This document shows positions 33,600-43,030 of a DNA stretch of 64,000 nucleotides, piece by piece (positions within the stretch are counted from its first letter, which is position 1; every line of letters starts with the position of its first letter). Location of the stretch: contig JAPTHN010000003.1 in the NCBI GenBank assembly GCA_026936325.1, positions 47,287,511 through 47,351,510 of the forward strand, given 5' to 3'. The DNA is from Platynereis dumerilii. Its lineage: Eukaryota; Annelida; Polychaeta; Phyllodocida; Nereididae. Both the position numbers and the translations under genes were made by a program. The notes under the pieces were generated by a model. That model did not search any database and was not told where the DNA came from. It saw only the letters and a list, made by a program, of their open reading frames with translations.

Positions 33600-34205
33600 G
33601 ACCAATGTGAAAAAAGAATATGTATAGGGCAGGGCTATGTCTCAAAGATCATCCCTTATTACAAGGAAGATTAGTCCCAGGGATGTTAGTATGGTGAATT
33701 GCATTTTATTCATGCTTGTATGCCGAGTTCTCGCCTTTTATCAAGTTATTCTGTTTAACCTATTATTTCTGTAAATACATTTCATAAATGATTTTGCTCT
33801 GTCTCTGATTTCAAAACTCGGAACAAGGGCATAACTGATCCATACACAACCAGGTACATATGTACCTAAAATAGGCAACTGGCGGGTTAATAATTGTGAA
33901 CTGATATGACACAGTGAAGCAGAACAGCTGGATAGTGTCAGGGAGTCCTTCAAGGAATATCTCCATGTCCTTGGCTTTTTCTCATCTTCTGAATCAAATT
34001 TTGAAAATGATTTATGAAGCAATTGGTTCCTCACAGTGGTTTAAGTGCTTAGTGGCAGCCATGAGGTCATGGGTATGAGACTACGAGTCCATAGTTGACA
34101 TTATACATTACGCTTCATGATGATACATTGCTTGCCATATAATAAGATTTAAACCTTGAACTTAACTATGTAGCCACTTGACAACAGATTCTAAAACAGC
34201 TCAAA
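33600..34205 (+). repeat. Family M fragment in duplication unit 1
   Basis: Contains the GATTAGTCCCAGGGATGTTA block, the ACTGATATGACACAGTGAAG block and the ATGAGGTCATGGGTATGAGA block, in the plus direction and opposite to the neighbouring 31791-33449 copy. The 97-codon minus ORF at 33741-34034 is a reading of this repeat. The twin is at 41035-41645. Confidence 0.75.
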
Positions 34206-34894
34206 TATGAGCGCAAATACAAACATGTTTCATCTTGTTATTGGCCTTTAGAAGGTCAGAACTTGGCACACTGTTTTAAAACATCTTAAAGAATACATTT
34301 AGTTAGGGAGCCACTTCAGATTTGACCCATGACACTCATGATGCCATGTCACTGACTTCAAATTTCCAAAGAAAATGCAGTATTTTAGTGGTTTCCCATT
34401 ATTTCTTGGAATCTAAATTAATATTAAGACTACACTTTTGAATTCCTTGTGAGAAGAGCTTTCAAATGAATGGTACCATCTATAGTTTCCATTGATTATT
34501 TTTCAAAATGAACCTGAAAACTGAAATCTTAAAAAACATTTTATTTTAATTTTTTCCATTTTCACATCAAATGCGGGGTATTCATTTGAAAGCTCTTCTT
34601 GTAAGGAATACATATGTAACTAATTTTGGGTTGTACAAAGAATTGGCGTAACCAAACTAAACCGCAAATATTCAATAATAAATATTTCTACCAAAATGGA
34701 TTCCAACAATTAACTTAAGCCTGAAATAGTTCGGGCTTCCAAAAAAAAGGTAATGTCCTGAATACCTACAGAAGGAATGCGAACACTATTTGCATGCATT
34801 ATATTTGTAGGAACTACACAGAAAGCAGGAAAATGGAAGAATTGACCACCGTTTTGCAAATGGCTGCCAATAGTCACCTAAGCTAAATCTGAGG
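34206..34894. other. AT-rich flank of LINE-C with a ~31 bp-arm stem-loop
   Basis: Arms at 34441-34471 and 34580-34610 share AGAAGAGCTTTCAAATGAAT with its inverse across a ~108 base loop, with only three or so mismatches. The twin in unit 2 is 41862-41892 and 42001-42031. It may be the ends of a small palindromic MITE. No other feature in this stretch. Confidence 0.55.
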
Positions 34895-35608
34895 TTACTA
34901 TATATTCTTTTATTGACATCTATAAATATCACAATTGATACATATGTCATTTGTAATGGGAAAAAGTTAAATAAAATATAAAAAAAATAGTATTAATTAT
35001 ATACAAGATTAACTATATACATAAAATTGATTATACACATGTTATAAATAGCTAAAATCAAGTGAGCATATTGTTACAAACGTATACGAGTAATAGTACT
35101 TTTGTGTTAAAAAGAGCACTCAGCAAATGATTAAAACAAATACAAACTAGGTTCCAGCCACCCAAATAGTTATAAAATAAAGTTGATATCAAACACCAAT
35201 TAATATAGATAATAGTCAATAAAATACACACACCACTTATACTGATCACATACAAATAGCCATTTCAGGTTATTAAGAAAATTATGATTAATTATATATA
35301 TAAGACATAAGCAAAATACATACAAGTTAACAAATTTATAGATTAATTAATAAGCAAAAGACATATAAGTTAACAAAGTTATAGATTAATTAATAATGCT
35401 TGATATTTCATATTTGATCATTATTTACAAAACATGCATCAAATTACATACATTGTTGCTTTAATATTGATCATATTGCTATACTGAATAGTTCATTTTA
35501 TGTTAGAAATAGCTTATTTCTTAAAGTGTACATTATATGTTAATTGTCATAATTATCATTATTGTGTATTATAAGTGACTGTGTGGATGTAGGAGATATG
35601 CTTTAAAT

Positions 35609-37911
35609 TTAAACATCAGCCTGAAGTAAAAATTTCCCTAGAGTATTTAGTAGGTCAGGTTCCTTACTTTTCATTATTGATGTAAACTTGTCACTGTCAT
35701 TTAAAGACAGAAAATTGTTGATAAATTTAGCAGCTGTTGAAAACAGGTTTTCACGAAACGATTCATTAGCAGGGCATACAACAAGGCAATGGATTTCATC
35801 CTCCACCATATTTAATGAACACTTTTCACATATTCTATTTGCTGCAGGAATCACTGGCTTTTGATGTCTGCCTATTTCAATTTGTAGACTGTGAGAACTT
35901 GTCCTGAATCTTGCAATCTTAGTTAACACTTTGCGGTTTTGTCGCAGCCTGAGATATGGCTCTAATCTACAGTCAGTTTTAAAGAGCTTATATGTTCTAA
36001 GTTTTGGTTGATTTATAGATATGAATAATTGTTCCTGTTCTATTTCATAAAGTTTTGATTTTACAGTTCTACATATGCTGTCAATGTCTAAGTTAGTATT
36101 GTTAATTGTTTCATATTCAATGTTACAAGAGCTTAAAATGTTTATTATTTTACTGAACCAATTAGTTTCATTAGCTCTGTTCGTATGAGTATCTTTCTGA
36201 ATTTGTAGACATCTCCTTAACAGACTACCATCTGGTGCATTTTCTAATCTCATCCAATAATTGACCATTCTAACTTTTTGTCTAACATGCAATGGAAACC
36301 TACCAGTTTCACCATAAACAGCCAGAGATGGTGTTTGTTTTCTAACACCTAACATACATTTTAGATAGCCAAGTTGCAGAACTTCTAATTCAGATACAGG
36401 TTTTTCACTACTCCATATTTCACTGTTGTACTCAAGGATTGGTAGAACATAAGTATCAAACATTCGCAAAGATACAATTGGGTCCATGTGTCCTAGGACT
36501 TGCTTTGAATCACTCTGTAGGGCAAAAAGTGCCTTTTGAGCTTGCACTGACAGGTATTCTGTCATCTTGCTGTGCACTTTACGTTTGTTAGTTAGCATAT
36601 GACCCAGATATTTGAAACTGTCCACTTTTTCTAGTTTCTCGCCATTGCAAAAGAAGGAGTCAGCTGTTTTGGTACCAATTTGCATCACTTTGGTTTTACT
36701 GACATTAACTATAACATGCCATTTTTTGCAGAAATTGTGCACTGAATTTATACTATTCTGTAGACACTTAGGAGAATCAGCGATAAGTACAATATCGTCA
36801 GCATACAATATGTGTGTTAAAGTGAAGTTGTTCAATTTTATCCCATCTGATTTGTCAAGATATTGGGGAAGGTCAGACATAAATTCATTAAATAACTTTG
36901 GACTGAGAATCCCCCCCTGCAAGACGCCACATTGACTGTCAATTGCATTACTAGTATTTCCACTCTGGTGAACCCTAGCTTTTGCCTTGTCAAACATACT
37001 TATAATAATTTTGAGCATTTTCTCTCCAATGTTCTGCTGCCTCAGTTTGAAATATAGAGCATTCCTGTTTATGTAGTCAAATGCTTTGGTAAAATCTATA
37101 AAACACATGTACACAGGCTTTTTCTTTGCTTGTTGATAGCTTAAGACTGTATCCAAAATGAAAACACAGTCCGTGGTACTGGCTCCCGGTGTGAAGCCGA
37201 ACTGACAGGGGTCATCAAGGTTCAGAGCCTCATTTTTGAAATACAACCGACTATTCAGGATTGAATCGAAGATTTTACCCATAACGACATTTATAGTTAT
37301 TTTTCTATAGTTATCTGGATCTGCGCGGCTTCCCTTTTTGTGGAGGGCATTAATAAGACCTTCGGACCACTGAGAAGGATATTCCCCTTTATTAAAAATG
37401 TGATTGAACACAGCACAGAATGGTGCCACAAGTTTCTCACTGGCATATTTATAGAATTCTGCAGGTATCCCATCAATACCAGAAGCTTTATTATTTTTTA
37501 GTTTCCTGAAGTGCAGCGCGACTTCGTCCTCCGTTATTACATCATCACATATATGACAAGCAACTTCATTCGAGCAGTTATACTGGGAATTTTGAATTTC
37601 ATTGACTGTATGAGTCATGCTTTCAATATCAAAGTAATCACGTTCAGGTGGAAAAGATTGTTGTTTAAAGTAGTCGTGAAAAGTATCTAAATCAGGGCTA
37701 TCAATTTGGTTTTTTCCAAGAGCTTTTAATTTATTCCAATATTTCCAGCAATCTGATTGATTTTTACCCATAAGTTTTTGCATTTCATTCCGATTCCTCT
37801 CCTGAAATTGTCTTTTTTTCTTTTGAGTTATTCGTCTATAATTTTTGAGCATGCTACCATAATGAGTTTTATTATAATCTAGAGCTAAGTCATTCTGTTT
37901 GGCAAAGTCAT
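35609..37911 (-). CDS. LINE-C ORF2 reverse transcriptase and C-terminal region, copy 1
   Basis: Open from the H1 insertion point to the stop at 35609. RT: NNKASGIDGIPAEFYKY, NYRKITINVVMGKIFD, FGFTPGASTTDCVF, motif A MCFIDFTKAFDYIN, motif B GVLQGGILSPKLFNEF and motif C ILYADDIVLIADS. Then the YLGH box, LRTYKLFKTDCRLEPYL and the finger CEKC...HCLVVC. All three catalytic Asp are present. Differences from copy 2 are few (for example FIDF against FTDF in motif A). The bases beyond 37911 in the longer 793-codon reading belong to H1. The clade is unassigned. Confidence 0.88.
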
Positions 37912-37914
37912 TTA

Positions 37915-39161
37915 GGCCCGTTTTCACCAACATGGTATTAAGAGTTAAGCCTGGTGTTAACTCCTTTAAACCTGGTATAACTAAGTCCATTTCACCAAGA
38001 GTGTGCTAAGCATGTAAACCTGTCAAGGTTCAGTGAATCATACACATTGTCACCAAACTCAAGGATCAGGCGTCTCAAACTGATTTGGTGTCAAAAAGTG
38101 ATTAGGCCAATGAAAACAGAATATATGTTTCTTATAAGATGGCATGTCAAATCAGTATTATAGGCCTTTGTCTATTATATCCGCATGTTTCTCTAATTTA
38201 ACAGTCACCAAAGATTTTTTCAAGAAAGATATGTCACATCATGAGATATAAAGTTTGCAAACCAAGAACACACACTTACCTAGAAAATATATTTGTTGAA
38301 GTAACTGTTGCAAATATACTAGCCATACAGCATTAAGCACACAATTTAAAAGTATTTCATGTATGAAACTATGTTTTTATAGCATTTGCCTATGATAGTC
38401 ATGACACCAAATAGAGGCAATTCTTCTGTGCTGAGTTTTACAAAACCTCTGCACCTGTTGTTGGTCTTAGCACAGGGGTACTTTCGAAGGGCAGGAAATT
38501 CGGACGTGGGTGCAATCTATGCATCCTGTAACCCCCCCGGAAATCGGGCGATTTCGGAAAATTCCAATTTAGCCTCCCGTGTGACTGGTCCACTGGGCAA
38601 AACGTACATATATGGTTTTTAATGAAGCGATTGCAAGACTAACACGCCTCACAATCCTTGAAACTGAGGCAACACTAATACCACTCAAGTCACCAGCGAC
38701 TTGTTGGTATTGGTAGCAAAAAATCGCAGGCACGTCAGCCATTCTGGGTACATCAGATTTTGAGGACCCTTATTATTAGATATTCAAAGGGATTCAACCA
38801 TTATTGTAGTTTCATTGTGCAAAAATGCATGACCAGCTGATTTGTATTAATTTATTGTTTGAGGGGAGGGGCTAAAGAAAAATGCATTTCTGTCACCAAC
38901 ACTGGACAGACAATAATTAATTTTCTTTTTTATAAATTTCCAAGCCCACCCCTCTTTTTCTCTTACCTTGTCATGTGGCCATGTTTGGGAACTTCAGAGA
39001 TTAATTGTGTTTGTAGCAGTTGAGTTGTTTAAATACTATGTGCAGACTTTCACTCAGTAAATGTTCCCTGATCCTGCTCCGCTTGAGTGATTGGCTTAGC
39101 CAGACCAGGTCTTAGCTAAGACCTGGCATAACTCTTAATACCATGTTGGTGAAAACAGGCC
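37915..39161 (-). mobile_element. H1: PIF/Harbinger element with transposase relic
   Basis: 1247 bp with TIRs GGCCCGTTTTCACCAACATG and, from the right, GGCCTGTTTTCACCAACATG, inserted in LINE-C. The empty site CATTTAATGAC is kept in unit 2 (45333). The flanks fit a 3 bp duplication (TTA left, CTA right), as expected for Harbinger. A palindrome GGTCTTAGCTAAGACC lies near the 39.1 kb end. A decayed transposase on the minus strand supports the family call. Confidence 0.85.
38460..38720 (-). pseudogene. Harbinger transposase relic
   Basis: The minus strand reads VAGDLSGISVASVSRIVRRV then SLAIASLK, the helix-turn-helix part before the catalytic domain, followed after a stop by a stretch with GGVTGCIDCTHVRI. 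The block GCIDxTHVRI holds the first catalytic Asp of Harbinger/HARBI1-type DDE nucleases. Only ~85 residues are recognisable out of the usual 350-400. It has an internal stop and ends early, so H1 cannot move itself. Confidence 0.75.
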
Positions 39162-39164
39162 CTA

Positions 39165-39522
39165 ATGACTTCCTAATATTTTTACACTCATTGTCAAACC
39201 ATTTATTTGTAGGAAATGTGCTTTTCGCAGACTTTGAATTCTTTTTCTTAAATGTTGGCTGTATGCAATCTGTTATATAGTTGTATACAGTTTCAATTAC
39301 CATGTCAGTGTTTACATTGGACTCAATGTCACAGCCAAGCTTATACAATGTGCTCTGAGCAGTTTCACTGTCAAAGTTGGATAGAAATTCATCAATTTTG
39401 CCATGGTCAAACACATACTTGAATGTTTTTGAACTATTCCCAGAGGTTGTAGTAACAATGTCAGTTTTCAATTTCGAGGGAAGATTAAAAGCGAAGATGA
39501 GTGGGGTATGGTCTGACTCTAT
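39165..39522 (-). pseudogene. LINE-C copy 1, endonuclease-RT linker piece between H1 and H2
   Basis: Matches 45335-45693 of copy 2: KLKTDIVTTTSGNSSKTFKY and on to WFDNECKNIRKSL. It is the stretch right after the endonuclease SDH motif. Bases 39112-39163 of the 119-codon ORF are H1 sequence. Confidence 0.8.
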
Positions 39523-40563
39523 GGGCCGTTTTCACCAACATGGTATTAAGAGAAGAGCCAGGTCTTAGCTAAGACCTGGTCTGGCTAAGCCAATCAGTCA
39601 AGCGGAGCAGTATCAAGGAATTTAAGTTTAGTGGAAGTTTACACATGTTGTGCTAACAGGTCAGCTGTTGCAAACACAGTGTCTCAATTTCCCAAACAAA
39701 GACAAAGATATGGCTACACAGAAAAGGGGGGAGGGGGTTCTTGGAAATTTTCAAAATAGATAATTGCCTACCCAGTCCAGTGGCGTAACTGGGGGGTCTC
39801 AAGCGGGGGGGCACCTGGGGGGCCACACGATTCTCTGGGGGGGGGAGCACCCACTATACTAACTGTATATTTTAGCCAGAGTTGGAAAGTTCATATGGGG
39901 GGCACCTGGGGGGCACAGGTCAAATATGGGGGGGCACGTGCTCCCCCGTGCCCCCCATACCAACTCGGTGAAAAAAAAAGAGTTCAAAACTTCCCCCTTT
40001 CCCATTAACCAACCTATCATTGCTATCAAGCAACAAAACAACACAACAAGCTATCCTACGACTGTATCAAAGTATCATAGTTTCTCGCACAAACATCAAA
40101 CTTCATATATTAACTTTTTTGTCATATTTCAGATGACATTCAAGGTGTATCATGTGCATATATTTACATGTGTGTAGGCTTGTTCATTGGCCAGCTTTGG
40201 AGGTGTGTTTGACTTATTCAATGAAGGCTGTGCTGAGTGCTTGGGTGGAAACAAACTTCTTCTTTTTTTTTGATGTTGTCAGCAAATTTATTTTTTATTT
40301 GTGCTGAACCAATTATTTCATCATAAGTCCAGCCGCCCCCCCCCCCCTCATCTGCTCATGTATTATCTGGTCGGCCCCAAAGGGACACCACTTTAACAGT
40401 TTGGGATCACTAATCTGTAAGTTGTCTAACAATATTTGTCAACCACTGAACCTTGACAAGTCTATCGACTAAGACTCAGTTGGTGAAAGGGACTTAGTTA
40501 TACCAGGTTTAAAGAAGTTAACACCAGGCCTAACTGTTAAAACTATGTTGGTGAAATCGGCCC
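39523..40563 (+). mobile_element. H2: second Harbinger-family element, opposite orientation to H1
   Basis: 1041 bp with TIRs GGGCCGTTTTCACCAACATG and, from the right, GGGCCGATTTCACCAACATA. Its left end matches the right end of H1, and its right end matches the left end of H1 for >100 bp, so H1 and H2 are one family in opposite directions. Flanks TAT and TGT against the empty site CTCTGTAAG in unit 2 suggest a 3 bp duplication with one change. No transposase seen. A G-rich stretch sits inside. Confidence 0.8.
39778..39965. repeat. G-rich insert within H2, possible worn hAT MITE
   Basis: Starts CAGTGGCGTAACTGGGGGG, a common hAT-type terminus in animals, and holds several runs of 6-9 G with the word GGGGGGCACCTGGGGGG. 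The right end (CCCCCCATACCAACTCGG) is only a poor inverse, and no 8 bp duplication is seen. G-quadruplex potential is high on the plus strand. Confidence 0.4.
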
Positions 40564-40566
40564 TGT

Positions 40567-40873
40567 GAGTTTATCCATTATGACAAACTCATGCAGATAG
40601 CTATATGCAGATTCACTACAAAGTAAGTAGTCAACAACACTATGTCATTTAGTTGTATGACATGTAAATTGGTCTGTTTTACTTTCATCAAATAGACCAT
40701 TCATAATTCTAATACCACTTGCCTTGCATAAATTTATGAGATCTTTCCCATACGTATTTATCTTTTTATCTTTAGATAATCTAAGTTTAGTCAACCAGCT
40801 GGAGTGTGTGTTATTCATTGAAGCATTACTTGCCTGGTATAAATTGGAGAAATTAGGATTTTTTTCCATTGAC
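40567..40873 (-). pseudogene. LINE-C copy 1, endonuclease fragment
   Basis: Matches 45697-46000 of copy 2. It carries the same in-frame TGA (here at 40645-40647) and ends at the duplication junction, so the N-terminal part of the endonuclease is missing. The shared TGA dates the nonsense change to before the duplication. Confidence 0.8.
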
Positions 40874-41034
40874 CTTAAATCTCAGAGCATCATTACCAAA
40901 AATTTCCCAGCTGTAGGAAATTCTTAGTACTAACTGAAGGCTTATATAATAAAGAGTAAAAATTTTAGCATCATTGTTTTATGCTTTTCTTTTATAGAAT
41001 CAAAGAAAATACTAGGAAAAACAGCCACTGTGAA

Positions 41035-41645
41035 AAAAGAATATTTATAGGGCAGGGCTATGTCTCAAAGATCATCCCTTATTACAAGAAGATTAGTCCC
41101 AGGGATGTTAGTATGGTAAATTGCATTTTATTCATGCTTGTATGCCGAGTTCTCGCCTTTTATCAAGTTATTCTGTTTAACCTATTATTTCTGTAAATAC
41201 ATTTCATAAATTATTTTGCTCTGTCTCTGATTTCAAAACTCGGAACAAGGGCATAACTGATCCATACACAACCAGGTACATATGTACCTAAAATAGGCAA
41301 CTGGCGGGTTAATAATTGTAAACTGATATGACACAGTGAAGCAGAACAGCTGCTTAGTGTCAGGGAGTCCTTCAAGGAATATCTCCATGGCCTTGGCTTT
41401 TTCTCATCTTCTGAATCATATTTTGAAAAGGATTTATGAAGCAATTGGTTCCTCACAGTGGTTTAAGTGCTTAGTGGCAGCCATGAGGTCATGGGTATGA
41501 GACTACAAGTCCATAGTTGACATAATACATTACGCTTCATGTTGATACATTGCTTGCCATATAATAAGATTTAAACCTTGAACTTAACTATGTAGCCACT
41601 TGACAACAGATTCTAAAACAGCTCAAATATGAGCGCAAATACAAA
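41035..41645 (+). repeat. Family M fragment in duplication unit 2
   Basis: Twin of 33600-34205. The M sequence seems to resume after LINE-C and its flank at about 46321, in the same plus orientation, so LINE-C and the stem-loop flank may sit inside what was one M unit. Confidence 0.75.
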
Positions 41646-43030
41646 CATGTTTCATCTTGTTATTGGCCTTTAGAAGGTCAGAACTTGGCACACTGTTTAA
41701 AACATCTTAATGAATACATTTAGTTAGGGAGCCACTTCAGATTTGACCCATGACAGTCATTATGCCATGTCACTGACTTCAAATTTCCAAAGAAAATGCA
41801 GTATTTTAGTGGTTTCCCATTATTTCTTGGAATCTAAATTAATATTAAGACTACACTTTTGAATTCCTTGTGAGAAGAGCTTTCAAATGAATGGTACCAT
41901 CTATAGTTTCCATTGATTATTTTTCAAAATGAACCTGAAAACTGAAATCTTAAAAAACATTTTATTTTAATTTTTTCCATTTTCACATCAAATGCGGGGT
42001 ATTCATTTGAAAGCTCTTCTTGTAAGGAATACATATGTAACTAATTTTGGGTTGTACAAAGAATTGGCGTAACCAAACTAAACCGCAAATATTCAATAAT
42101 AAATATTTCTACCAAAATGGATTCCAACAATTAACTTAAGCCTGAAATAGTTCGGGCTTCCAAAAAAAAAAGGTAATGTCCTGAATACCTACAGAAGGAA
42201 TGCGAACACTATTTGCGTGCATTATATTTGTAGGAACTACACAGAAAGCAGGAAAATGGAAGAATTGACCACCGTTTTGCAAATGGCTGCCAATAGTCAC
42301 CTAAGCTAAATCTGAGGTTACTATATATTCTTTTATTGACATCTATAAATATCACAATTGATACATATGTCATTTGTAATGGGAAAAAGTTAAATAAAAT
42401 ATAAAAAAATAGTATTAATTATATACAAGATTAACTATATACATAAAATTGATTATACACATGTTATAAATAGCCAAAATCAAGTGAGCATATTGTTACA
42501 AACGTATACGAGTAATAGTACTTTTGTGTTAAAAAGAGCACTCAGCAAATGATTAAAACAAATACAAACTAGGTTCCAGCCACCCAAATAGTTATAAAAT
42601 AAAGTTGATATCAAACACCAATTAATATAGATAATATTCAATAAAATACACACACCACTTATACTGATCACATACAAATAGCCATTTCAGGTTATTAAGA
42701 AAATTATGATTAATTATATATATAAGACATAAGCAAAATACATACAAGTTAACAAATTTATAGATTAATTAATAAGCAAAAGACATATAATTTAACAAAG
42801 TTATAGATTAATTAATAATGCTTGATATTTCATATTTGATCATTATTTACAAAACATGCATCAAATTACATACATTGTTGCTTTAATATTGATCATATTG
42901 CTATACTGAATAGTTCATTTTATGTTAGAAATAGCTTATTTCTTAAAGTGTACATTATATGTTAATTATCATAATTATCATGATTGTGTATTATAAGTGA
43001 CTGTGTGGATGTAGGAGATATGCTTTAAAT

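Larger units (their letters stand above)
33450..40873. repeat. Direct tandem duplication, unit 1 (7424 bp; ~5130 bp without H1 and H2)
   Basis: Runs from CTTAAATTTCAGAGC to LINE-C endonuclease sequence ending CCATTGAC, where unit 2 starts with the same left sequence (CTTAAATCTCAGAGC, 40874). Subtracting H1 (1247+3) and H2 (1041+3) leaves about 5130 bp, against 5127 bp in unit 2. The junction at 40873/40874 shows almost no homology. Units look ~98-99 percent alike by eye. Confidence 0.88.
34895..40873 (-). mobile_element. LINE-C, copy 1 (truncated by the duplication edge, split by H1 and H2)
   Basis: The minus-strand LINE ends at about 34895 with GTCAATAAAAGAATATATAG, close to the LINE-B 3' tip. 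The coding region runs from 35609 up to 37911, then 39165-39519, then 40567-40873. It is interrupted by H1 (37915-39161) and H2 (39523-40563). The 3' UTR of ~710 bp is AT-rich and has TTAATTAATAAGCAAAAGAC-like repeats (35340-35390). Confidence 0.85.

Noticed and set aside
37912-37990. N-terminal 25 residues of the 793-codon LINE-C copy 1 ORF
   Set aside because: They are read from the H1 TIR and not LINE-C.
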